From Alphaproteobacteria bacterium AO1-B (GTDB taxonomy: Bacteria > Pseudomonadota > Alphaproteobacteria > Rhizobiales > Stappiaceae), in NCBI GenBank assembly GCA_001890945.1, contig MLAX01000001.1:1393914-1457913 (forward strand): 64,000 nt of DNA. Reading direction: 5' to 3'. Within the stretch, counting starts at the first letter, position 1, and the number at the start of each line of letters is the position of its first letter. The translations under genes and the position numbers were made by a program. Positions 55,693-63,453 of this stretch are shown in pieces. Under the pieces are notes generated by a model. The model searched no databases, had not been told where the DNA came from, and worked only from the letters and a program-made list of their open reading frames with translations.

Positions 55693-56618
55693 AACCCGGC
55701 CTCCCGGCTCCAATAGTCAAACACCTCGGCGCTGGTCATCTGCGGCGTGTAGCCGAATTCGGTTTTCAGCGCGGTGTTGTCGAGAACCGGGCGGAATTGC
55801 AGAAACCGGACCTGTTCCGCGCCAAACCGGGAAAGGCCGAGTGGCTGCGCTATTGCCAGTGCGGATTTGACCAGGGATGCGGGAATCCGGATCAGCGGTT
55901 TTTTCAAGCGGGCTGCCAGATCGGTCATGGAAAGGGCACCATCGCCCGCCACGTTGTAGATGCCTGGCGGACCGCCGGTTGCCGCCCGTTCCAGGATGCG
56001 CGCAAGATCCTCGGTCCAGATGAAAACAAACGGACTGTCACTGCCGCAAAGGCCCATCAGCCGCGGTTTGCGGAACAGCGAGGTAATCTGGTTTTCAACA
56101 CCGGCTCCAAGAACCGTGCAGACCCTCAAAATCACCTGTTCCAGCTGCGGCGCCTGTCTGCGAGCCTCGGTCAGCACCTGCTCGGCCTGACGCTTGTGGT
56201 CGGAATAGGCAAATTCCGGATTGCCGCGCAGCGGATCCGTTTCTGTCAACCAGTCCGGATTGTCCGCATGATAGCCATAGGCCGCGCCGGAGGACGTAAC
56301 GACCAGCCGCCTGACCTTCGCCGCAATGCAGGCATCGACCACATTGCGTGTGCCAATGACATCTACCGCATAGGCGAGTTGCCGGTCCTTCGGTTCCAGA
56401 ATCGATGCGAGGTGAATGACGGCATCGGGTCTGTCTTCTGTGATGATCTCTAACGGGTCGCGGCCGCGCACATCCATTTTGCGCCAGATGGCTCCTGTCG
56501 GCAGCGCCGGCCTTGGCCCGATGTCCGTCGCAATCACGTCGTGTCCGCTGCGCACGAGCATTTCGACCAGCCTTTGGCCGATCATGCCCGCAGCGCCCGT
56601 GATCAGGATCCGGCTCAT
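55689..56618 (-). CDS. NAD-dependent epimerase/dehydratase family protein
   Basis: A 309-residue extended SDR: GAAGMIGQRL cofactor motif, TSSGAAYGYHAD with catalytic serine and Y-like region, and YSDHKRQAEQV giving Y-x3-K. Extended SDRs include sugar epimerases and 3-beta-hydroxysteroid dehydrogenases; its operon partners favour the latter kind of substrate. Overlaps genes on both sides by 4 bases. Confidence 0.88.
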   Translation of the reverse strand: MSRILITGAAGMIGQRLVEMLVRSGHDVIATDIGPRPALPTGAIWRKMDVRGRDPLEIITEDRPDAVIHLASILEPKDRQLAYAVDVIGTRNVVDACIAAKVRRLVVTSSGAAYGYHADNPDWLTETDPLRGNPEFAYSDHKRQAEQVLTEARRQAPQLEQVILRVCTVLGAGVENQITSLFRKPRLMGLCGSDSPFVFIWTEDLARILERAATGGPPGIYNVAGDGALSMTDLAARLKKPLIRIPASLVKSALAIAQPLGLSRFGAEQVRFLQFRPVLDNTALKTEFGYTPQMTSAEVFDYWSREAGL

Positions 56619-57517
56619 CTTGCGGCCACCGTGCGGGAAAACCATTTGGCCAGAGCGAGCCCTGAGACCGCATGCCAGATGCCCCAGAAGGCGGCAACAA
56701 CCGCCATGCCGCCGAGCCCGTGGAAAAAGCCGAAGATCAGGATCAGGCCGAGGCCGGAGTTTTGGATGCCTGTTTCGATGGATATCGCCCGCCGGTCATA
56801 GGGGGATAGCCCAGCAAGGGTGGCAACCATGTACCCTCCAAGAAGGGCAATGCCATTGTGGGCTATGACCAGCGGGACGATATCCGGCCCGAATGCGCCC
56901 AGGAATTCCCAGTTTCCATAAAGCGCAATACAGATGAACGAGATAAAGATCGTCATGGACAGCATCTGCAACGGTTTGCGCAAATGCCAGGTGAGCTGCG
57001 GCAGATTGCGGTTGACCAGCATGCCGAGCGCGAGCGGTAAAACCAGCATCAGGCTGACGGTCGCGGCCACCTGCACCGGGTCGATGGCAACAGAGGTCAT
57101 GAAGGCGCGGCTTGGACCGTACAAACTGCCCCAGAAGGCGATGTTGAGCGGTGTGAAGAGCACCGTTCCAATGGTGGTAAAGGCGGTCAGTGACACTGCG
57201 AGCGCCGCGTTGCCGCCCGCCCTGTGCGTGATGTAATTGGAGATGTTGCCACCCGGGCACGCCGCCACCAGGATCAGTCCAAGCGCAACAGATCCTTGAG
57301 GGCGAACAGCCAGCACCAGAAGAAAGGTGAGGGCCGGCAAGACGAAAAACTGTGACACAATCCCGGTCACGAACGGCTTTGGGGTGCGCAAAAGCGCCCG
57401 GAAATCGTTCGGCGTGATGTCGAGGGCGACCGCGAACATCACGATCGCCAACACGCCATTCAGGATCAGCATGCTGTCCGGGGAAAAATTCAGAACAGCT
57501 GCGTCGATGTTGGTCAT
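56615..57517 (-). CDS. Bile acid:Na+ symporter-family (SBF) transporter
   Basis: A 300-residue membrane protein with about nine to ten helices. Na+-site motifs are seen: ACPGGNISN and the crossover E/Q pair in IETGIQNSGLG. Family carriers move bile acids, pantoate, sulfated steroids or other organic anions in symport with sodium. Start overlaps the monooxygenase stop by 4 bases, so transport and oxidation are tightly linked. Confidence 0.92.
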   Translation of the reverse strand: MTNIDAAVLNFSPDSMLILNGVLAIVMFAVALDITPNDFRALLRTPKPFVTGIVSQFFVLPALTFLLVLAVRPQGSVALGLILVAACPGGNISNYITHRAGGNAALAVSLTAFTTIGTVLFTPLNIAFWGSLYGPSRAFMTSVAIDPVQVAATVSLMLVLPLALGMLVNRNLPQLTWHLRKPLQMLSMTIFISFICIALYGNWEFLGAFGPDIVPLVIAHNGIALLGGYMVATLAGLSPYDRRAISIETGIQNSGLGLILIFGFFHGLGGMAVVAAFWGIWHAVSGLALAKWFSRTVAAR

Positions 57518-58860
57518 CGGGCAGCCTCTTTCAGGGCCGTGATCCTTTGTGTGACAGAGGTCCGGTAAGTTTTCTTGTCGACGTAGTAGGCCATCCGGGC
57601 GAGCTTCAGGTAGTTGACCCCGCCCGTTTCCCGCTGAAAGCCGTTGGCCTTGTATTGTTTGATATTGTCCGCTTCCCGGTTCCCGGTCTGAAGCCCGGTG
57701 ACGTAACGCGCAACCAGCTCGGCCTGTTCATGCCGCCCTTGCCACCCAAGGCCCGTCGCCTCGACCATGCCGAGGACGAAGAGATCGTCGCGCTGCGGGT
57801 GCATGCAGTTGAGATAAAGGCTCGGTGCCGCACCTGTCCAGTTGAGCAAGTCTTTTGAAATGAAGGGATAGTCGAGCACATAGCCGGTCGCGGTGACGAT
57901 CATGTCGTAATCGGCGGCCTTGCCGTCAGTGAAATGAACCGTGTTGCCGTCCAGCCGGTCGATGTCAGGACGGATTTTCAAGTCGCCATGACCTGCATGG
58001 AACAGGATCAGCGAATTGACCACCGGGTGGCTTTCATAAAGCTTGTAGTCCGGCTTCGGAAACCCGTAGCGCTGCGGGTTTCCGGCAAACCAGTTGAGCA
58101 CCACGCCATCGATCTTACGGCGGAGCCACATCGGCAGGCTGGTTGTTCGCCCAAGCGTGTCGGCCGGTTTGCCGAAGACGTATTTCGGCACGAAGTAATA
58201 GCCCCGGCGCATAGAGAGGTCCGTGCTTTTTGCATGATGGATGGCATCGACGGCGATGTCGCAGCCGGAGTTCCCGGCACCGACGATCAGCACCCGCTTG
58301 CCATCGAACTGGGTGGCGGACTTGTATTTCGCCGCGTGAATGAGCTCGCCGGAAAAGTTGCCCTTGAATTTGGGCATGTTGGGGGTCGAGAGTGTGCCGT
58401 TCGCGATCAGAAGGCCCTTGAAGACGGCTTCTTCTTGGTCGCCGTCCGGACCCCGCCAGACAACACGCCAGCCCTTGCCTGACGGCCCAATCGGCTCGGT
58501 CTTTAAGACTTCGGTCTGGAAGCGGTAGGATCTATAAAGATCGAAGTGGCGGGCAAAAGCCTGGAAATACTGCCGCATATCGCGGTGTGAGGGATAGTCG
58601 GGTGTGTCTGGCGGCATTGGAAAATCGGCAAACTCCGTCATCGTCTTGGACGAAATCAGGTGCGCGCTTTCATACATGGTCGAGCGCGGGCCGGTCATGT
58701 CCCAGACGCCGCCGACATCCGAGTGCAGCTCAAACCCTTGAAATGGAATTCCCTGTTCGCGCAAGACCTTGGCCATGGCAAGGCCCATGGGGCCCGCGCC
58801 GATCAGAGCATAGCTTTCCTGTGTGCTGGCGCATGGCGCCGCACCTGCTACTTGTGGCAT
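57514..58860 (-). CDS. Flavin-containing monooxygenase (FMO/Baeyer-Villiger type)
   Basis: A 448-residue group B flavoprotein. FAD motif ALIGAGPMGLA near residue 18, NADP motif LIVGAGNSGCD, and the FMO fingerprint F-x-G-x3-H-x3-Y in NFSGELIHAAKY. C-terminal ATGYVLDYPF is typical of the class. First gene of a four-gene operon with 4-base overlaps throughout. GGGAGGAAAC precedes the start; a palindrome in the divergent promoter is probably bound by the neighbouring TetR protein. Confidence 0.9.
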   Translation of the reverse strand: MPQVAGAAPCASTQESYALIGAGPMGLAMAKVLREQGIPFQGFELHSDVGGVWDMTGPRSTMYESAHLISSKTMTEFADFPMPPDTPDYPSHRDMRQYFQAFARHFDLYRSYRFQTEVLKTEPIGPSGKGWRVVWRGPDGDQEEAVFKGLLIANGTLSTPNMPKFKGNFSGELIHAAKYKSATQFDGKRVLIVGAGNSGCDIAVDAIHHAKSTDLSMRRGYYFVPKYVFGKPADTLGRTTSLPMWLRRKIDGVVLNWFAGNPQRYGFPKPDYKLYESHPVVNSLILFHAGHGDLKIRPDIDRLDGNTVHFTDGKAADYDMIVTATGYVLDYPFISKDLLNWTGAAPSLYLNCMHPQRDDLFVLGMVEATGLGWQGRHEQAELVARYVTGLQTGNREADNIKQYKANGFQRETGGVNYLKLARMAYYVDKKTYRTSVTQRITALKEAAR

Positions 58861-58894
58861 GTTTCCTCCCAACCACGTCAGTGGTATCGTTATA

Positions 58895-58910
58895 TTGAAC
58901 GAATGTTCAA
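58895..58910. promoter_or_regulatory. Inverted repeat, probable TetR operator
   Basis: TTGAAC-GAAT-GTTCAA lies between the divergent monooxygenase operon and tetR, 35 bases from the operon start codon and 25 from tetR, so binding would cover both promoters. Confidence 0.65.
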
Positions 58911-58935
58911 AATAAGCAAGAGGCTCCTGTAAAAA

Positions 58936-59604
58936 ATGACAGACGTGTCTGCGCCCCGGAAGCGGGCACCCAGTAAAAAGTCTTTAGAAACAAAGGCCCG
59001 GATCCTGGATGCGGCAGAAGATCTGTTTTCCAAACGCGGTTTTGACGGCACGTCGATTCGCGATATCGCCAAGCAAGCGGGTGCCCAAGTGGCGCTGGTG
59101 CATCATCACGGCGGTCCGAAGGAAGAGCTGTTTCATATGGTAGTTGCCCGCCGGGCAAAGCCGCTCGCCGAACTTCGCCTCAAGGCGCTAAAGGAAAAAA
59201 AGGCCGCAGCCGAACGGGAAGGGCGCAGCGAGCTGGCCTTGCGCGAGATCCTGGCCAGTTTCGTTCAGCCGTTTCTTGAGATGACCTTGTCGGACGGCGC
59301 GCCGTGGCCCGCCTATGGCCGGCTGATCGCACTGGTGTCGGCGGATGAGCGCTGGCGGGAGATTGCTGCGGAGTGTTTTGATCCGACCGCAGCCGTCTTT
59401 GTGGATGAGATCGCTGACCTGCTGCCGGGCGCCTCCCGGACAGCGCTCAGCGCGGCCTTCGTCTTCACCGTGTCCGGCATGCTGGCGCTCACCGCCAGCA
59501 GCTGGCGCATCGGCGCTGTGGCCCGCGAACAGGAGCAAGCGGATCTTGCCGAAACCTTGCTCGACTACAGCGAAGCCGGGTTTCTGAGGCTGTGTAAGGC
59601 GTGA
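58936..59604 (+). CDS. TetR/AcrR-family regulator
   Basis: A 222-residue regulator: HTH at about residues 18-62 (ARILDAAEDLFSKRGFDGTSIRDIAKQAG) with a helical ligand domain. The segment after the recognition helix reads VALVHHHGGPKEELF, a common variant. Divergent from the monooxygenase operon and presumed to repress it and itself through the palindrome between them. The inducer is probably the transported substrate. Confidence 0.9.
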   Translation: MTDVSAPRKRAPSKKSLETKARILDAAEDLFSKRGFDGTSIRDIAKQAGAQVALVHHHGGPKEELFHMVVARRAKPLAELRLKALKEKKAAAEREGRSELALREILASFVQPFLEMTLSDGAPWPAYGRLIALVSADERWREIAAECFDPTAAVFVDEIADLLPGASRTALSAAFVFTVSGMLALTASSWRIGAVAREQEQADLAETLLDYSEAGFLRLCKA

Positions 59605-59764
59605 GAATACCGGCAGATGAGGTCATTCCTTGCTGCAAAAGCAGCTAACGAAAGAATTGTGCAACCAGGAAACGCGTGAAGCGGAAAAGTCATGGACCCG
59701 TGTTTATGCAGCGGGCAGTCTAACATTTGTTTCCTTTTGAACCGGGCATGCGACGGAGAAGAAT

Positions 59765-60835
59765 TTGACCCTATTGATCCTATTCGTGGTGCTTGCCATC
59801 GGAGTGTCGTTTCTCTGCTCGATACTCGAGGCCGTTTTGTTGTCGATCACGCCGTCCTTTGTGGAATCTGCGAACGAGGATCGGCCCAAGCTTGCAGAAA
59901 GCCTGAGAAAACTCCGGTCGGACATTGAACGGCCGCTTGCCGCCATTCTATCTCTCAACACGATTGCGCACACCGTCGGGGCAACAGGTGCCGGGGCTCA
60001 AGCCGCCCTTGTCTTTGATGATGCCGGGGTGGGTGTGTTTTCAGCCGTGTTGACGCTTGCCATCCTGGTTCTGTCGGAAATCATTCCAAAGACCTTGGGC
60101 GCGACGTATTGGCGGGCACTGGTCCCCTTTGCGGTTCGGGTGCTGCCGTGGTTGATCGCTGCCCAATTGCCGCTGGTCTGGATGAGCCAGGGGATTACAA
60201 AGTTTCTCACCAAAGGTGATCTCAAGCATGAAGTATCCCGGGAGGAGATCTCGGCTTTGGCAACCGTCGGCAACCGTTTGGGGATCGTGGAGGAAGACGA
60301 GACCCGCGTGGTCACGAACCTGTTTCGGCTTCCGGAAATCTCTGCGCGGGAGGTGATGACGCCCCGAACGGTCATTGAGCATGTCGCAGAAGCGATGAGC
60401 GTCGGAGAGGTGGTCAAATCGCGGGAAAGCTATCCGTTTTCCCGCATGCTTGTGACCGGGGGCTCGATCGATGAAGTGTCCGGCTTCCTGCTGACGCGGG
60501 ATCTTCTTCTCACAGCGGTCAACGGGCACAACGATGCCAGTGTCTCAACGCTCCGCCGCGATATTCTTCGGATTTCCGAAAACGAAGATCTCGATTCCCT
60601 GCTCGAAAAGCTGATGGGAAATGACGCGCACATTGCGCTGGTTCAGGACGAGTATGGCGGCACGGCCGGCCTAATCACCATGGAGGATGTGCTGGAAACC
60701 CTTCTGGGCGCTGAAATCGTGGACGAGCACGATGAAGTCGAGGACCTTCAAAAACTTGCTCTGCAACGCAGCGGCCATAAACCTGCACACGGCATCAAGA
60801 ATGCGGAAGTCCAGGATGACCAAACGAAAGCCTGA
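59765..60835 (+). CDS. CNNM/CorC-type membrane protein with CBS pair
   Basis: A 356-residue protein: DUF21/CNNM membrane domain (residues about 1-140, four helices, [10 protein letters not shown] and [11 protein letters not shown] motifs) followed by two CBS domains ([10 protein letters not shown]... and [24 protein letters not shown]). The family is linked to Mg2+/Co2+ efflux and nucleotide sensing. TTG start with GGAGAAGAA upstream. The usual C-terminal transporter-associated domain (HCC) is missing, so the protein is of the short type. Confidence 0.9.
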   Translation: MTLLILFVVLAIGVSFLCSILEAVLLSITPSFVESANEDRPKLAESLRKLRSDIERPLAAILSLNTIAHTVGATGAGAQAALVFDDAGVGVFSAVLTLAILVLSEIIPKTLGATYWRALVPFAVRVLPWLIAAQLPLVWMSQGITKFLTKGDLKHEVSREEISALATVGNRLGIVEEDETRVVTNLFRLPEISAREVMTPRTVIEHVAEAMSVGEVVKSRESYPFSRMLVTGGSIDEVSGFLLTRDLLLTAVNGHNDASVSTLRRDILRISENEDLDSLLEKLMGNDAHIALVQDEYGGTAGLITMEDVLETLLGAEIVDEHDEVEDLQKLALQRSGHKPAHGIKNAEVQDDQTKA

Positions 60836-60936
60836 TAGAAGCAGTGAGGGAGACTGAGGCCGTGAGATCCGGCATTTCTGCCGTCCGCCAAACTGAAAAG
60901 CGGCTGCGATCCAATAAACACTGCAGGAAAGAAAAA

Positions 60937-61013
60937 TGGTCGGAGTGAGAGGATTCGAACCTCCGACCCCCTCGTCCCGAACGAGGTGCGCTACCAGGCT
61001 GCGCTACACTCCG
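60937..61013 (-). tRNA. tRNA-Pro (anticodon CGG)
   Basis: A 77-base cloverleaf with CCA encoded. Acceptor stem CGGAGTG/CACTCCG, anticodon stem CCTCG/CGAGG with loop TTCGGGA (anticodon CGG) and T-loop TTCGAAT. Confidence 0.95.
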
Positions 61014-61350
61014 ACTAGAATTTGGATTTCATTTAAATCCATCGGGAACAGCGGGGCAAGCCCACGCTGCGTGGACGGTCATTTAGCAAAGCTTCTCCAC
61101 CATCGCAAGGACTTTGCCTGTGACCGGTCCACTTTTTTAAAACTGTGAACAATTCCAGCCGGTTCGCGGAGGTTTTGAGAAAATCACCGGTGCTGAGGCG
61201 GGGGCTGGGAGGCCGGGCCGAAGCAGAAATCCATGGTGTTTGACGACTGTTTTACCGAGTTGGGGAAAACTATCCTTACCAATCAAAAGAAACGCACTTG
61301 GGAGGCTTGCGCTTGTCCGGCGAGATGGGTATACACCCTTCCCACGGCAT
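61014..61350. other. 337-base gap between tRNA genes
   Basis: No supported gene. The frames crossing it are antisense to or overlap the tRNA-Gln. Nothing structured was recognised apart from short GC inverted runs near 61200. Confidence 0.5.
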
Positions 61351-61425
61351 TGGGGTGTAGCCAAGCGGTAAGGCACCGGTTTTTGGTACCGGCATGCGAA
61401 GGTTCGAATCCTTCCACCCCAGCCA
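61351..61425 (+). tRNA. tRNA-Gln (anticodon TTG)
   Basis: A 75-base cloverleaf with CCA encoded. Acceptor stem TGGGGTG/CACCCCA, anticodon stem CCGGT/ACCGG with loop TTTTGGT (anticodon TTG), T-loop TTCGAAT. Gene style changes just after it, which suggests it may be an integration site. Confidence 0.95.
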
Positions 61426-61615
61426 ATTTTTCTTTCCGAAAAATTGAATACGTTTGGTTCTGAGCGACTGAAGATCTCGTCAGCACAGTTGCAATGGCAT
61501 GTGGCGTGCTGTAGCGCGCAATTTCGTTTGGCAAATCGCGCAACTTCATTTGGCACCCAGTTTAAAGCCTGTTTGAAGGCCTGTTGAGGAAAGCGGCAAC
61601 GGTTGCCATGCAGCT

Positions 61616-61882
61616 TCATGTCGGCGGGTGCAAGGTGATTGAGCCGCCACGCTGGCCACGCTGGGCGTGCTCGCACTGCGGACTTTGGCAGAGGAAGTTC
61701 CGGGCGATCCGGGTTTCGTTGATGACAACGTAATCAGGCCCTAGCCGATCGATCAATTCATCCAGCTTCATTGTCCGGCCGACCCCGCAATAAGGATGCT
61801 TGCAATGGCCAACGATCCGGTATCCGGCCGCCTTCAGTTCGCCCAAGGTCGAAAGGGTAACTGGCTCGGTTTTAGTCTTCAC
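61616..61882 (-). CDS. Small zinc-ribbon-like protein
   Basis: An 88-residue protein with two C-x4-C pairs (CKHPYC and CQSPQC) and a central LDELIDRLGPDYVV segment, suggesting one structural zinc site. GTG start overlaps the end of the upstream coiled-coil gene by 11 bases. Unrecognised; frequent in mobile DNA in my experience of such sequences, hence a guess that it is an element gene. Confidence 0.6.
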   Translation of the reverse strand: MKTKTEPVTLSTLGELKAAGYRIVGHCKHPYCGVGRTMKLDELIDRLGPDYVVINETRIARNFLCQSPQCEHAQRGQRGGSITLHPPT

Positions 61883-62666
61883 GCGGATAGGACTCCAACA
61901 AAAGATCGAGCTCTCGTTTAATGGCCTCAAATCCGTACTCCACATAAAGGGTTTTGTCATAATCTCCCAACCTATCTTTTAGGGAAACGAGGTGGGCTCC
62001 AAAACCTATGTCAAGGGCGTGAACTCTCCGCAAAAAAACCATGAACCGGGCATGGTGTCTTTCATCGTCCAGGTCCACTTGCTCCCTTACGCGCGCCATT
62101 GTATCCGCGACATCAAGGCCCTTTTTTCGAACGTACTCAGGACTAGGCAGAAGCTTGTCGGGACCATTGTCTTCCATGAAAACTTGTATGTAAGGGCGAG
62201 CTATATCAACAAGCGTGTCGAAGTCCCGGCGGGCTTGTTGCTCAGAGTTCATTTTCGCAGTGTCGGCCATCAGTTGCGCTTGTTTACCGAGAAAGTCTGC
62301 CTGTTCTGCCATCTCTTCTTTTTGAGCCTTCGCCACTTCGATTGAATGCGAAAGCTCCTTGCGCTGTTCTCTCAATTCTCGGGACTGAATTATTACGGTG
62401 ATAATCAGCCCGAAGAAGGCCAAGGGCGCGAATGTACCAGCAAGAAAATCACCGAACTCATTCAGTGTGAGACATGGATTGTATTGCGCTGGCATCGCTT
62501 GCAAAAACGGCCCGACTTCAGCCTGAGCACGCCAAAGCCCAGTACACTGTGCTACATGTGGCCAAGCGAGATAACCGGCATATACGAACCACCCAAACAG
62601 GACCGTGGCTGCGGCAATAATACCCCCCCAAAACCAACCAGGGTGCCATTCCCTGTCAGCATTCAT
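61872..62666 (-). CDS. Two-membrane-segment coiled-coil protein, AbiC-like layout
   Basis: A 264-residue protein: membrane segment 1 (FWGGIIAAATVLFGWFVYAGYLAW), a short loop, segment 2 in NEFGDFLAGTFAPLAFFGLIITVIIQ, then a long coiled coil (RELREQRKELSHSIEVAKAQKEE) and a helical cytoplasmic domain. The GDF...PL...Q-S-x-E pattern recalls putative phage abortive infection proteins (putAbiC) and related unknowns. The start at 62666 has GGGGAG 6 bases upstream. Defence role is speculation. Confidence 0.7.
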   Translation of the reverse strand: MNADREWHPGWFWGGIIAAATVLFGWFVYAGYLAWPHVAQCTGLWRAQAEVGPFLQAMPAQYNPCLTLNEFGDFLAGTFAPLAFFGLIITVIIQSRELREQRKELSHSIEVAKAQKEEMAEQADFLGKQAQLMADTAKMNSEQQARRDFDTLVDIARPYIQVFMEDNGPDKLLPSPEYVRKKGLDVADTMARVREQVDLDDERHHARFMVFLRRVHALDIGFGAHLVSLKDRLGDYDKTLYVEYGFEAIKRELDLLLESYPRED

Positions 62667-62696
62667 CTCTTGCTCCCCGCTCAACGAACTACCCCC

Positions 62697-62721
62697 AAAA
62701 CAAAACGGCCCGAAGGCCGTT
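62697..62721 (-). terminator. Rho-independent terminator after the PLP-enzyme gene
   Basis: Perfect 7-base stem AACGGCC/GGCCGTT with TTCG tetraloop, followed by TTGTTTTG on the minus strand. It separates the methyltransferase/PLP transcript from the two genes downstream. Confidence 0.85.
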
Positions 62722-62754
62722 AAAATCCTTTGTTTGGCAGGGTAAGCGATTCAA

Positions 62755-63453
62755 CTACCCGTGCACATTCCAAAATAGCACATCCCCGGCCGGGCGGCTG
62801 GTTTGCAGCAGGCGCCATGCCTTGGCTTCATAGTTCGGGTGCAGCGGAAAAGGTGCGGCCGGGCGCTCTTCCTTGTTGAAAGGAACTCCGGCCTCATAGA
62901 CCGTTACGCCGCTAATCTGCGGCAGGTCCCGGCCGACCTTCACAATGTGCAATTCAGCACCGGGCCATGCCACTCTCAGGGACTTAGCAAGGGTGCCGCT
63001 GCCGCCTGCACACCAGACGGCTTTGGGAGCAATCTGGAGCGTTTCGGCCGCGCTGGTGATCGCGCTACTTTGACCGCCACCGCCGAACGGAACAAGTTCC
63101 GCCCCTCGTTCTATTGCATAGGCTTTGGCGCGGCTTTGAAGCACGGAGAGATAACCCGGCCGAACTTCGATTATTCGGGCGCCATACCGCGCCGCCTCGG
63201 CCGTGTAGCGGGTCCGCTCCGCCCGCCAGGGAACAAACAACGTGGCCTGACGGCAAAGCTGATAAGCAACGGCTGCAAGCGCGATCTGAGCGGCGCCAAA
63301 CCCCGGCCCGGCATAAACGAATTCATCGGCATTTGACCGGCTTATCAGGTCGCGGAAAATCCGTGCCTTTGTCCCACCCGGCAACAAGTCATCACGGACC
63401 ACCTTTATGCCATCGTGAGTTTCAAGGATCGGGGAAGGTAAAGGGCGTGACAT
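62755..63453 (-). CDS. Fold-type-II PLP-dependent enzyme, phage/element type
   Basis: A 232-residue protein resembling the 1-aminocyclopropane-1-carboxylate deaminase/D-cysteine desulfhydrase group. The N-terminus VVRDDLLPGGTKARI puts the PLP-lysine at K29. A glycine-rich phosphate-binding loop is visible as CAGGSGTLAKS or GGGGQSSA. It is about 100 residues shorter than the enzymes named above. Start overlaps the methyltransferase gene end by 32 bases. PLP enzymes beside DNA methylases occur in phage genomes, where a base-modification role has been proposed; here that is inference. Confidence 0.75.
   Translation of the reverse strand: MSRPLPSPILETHDGIKVVRDDLLPGGTKARIFRDLISRSNADEFVYAGPGFGAAQIALAAVAYQLCRQATLFVPWRAERTRYTAEAARYGARIIEVRPGYLSVLQSRAKAYAIERGAELVPFGGGGQSSAITSAAETLQIAPKAVWCAGGSGTLAKSLRVAWPGAELHIVKVGRDLPQISGVTVYEAGVPFNKEERPAAPFPLHPNYEAKAWRLLQTSRPAGDVLFWNVHG

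Noticed and set aside
61137..61676. 179-codon minus-strand open frame
   Set aside because: Runs across tRNA-Gln, so it cannot be a normal gene.
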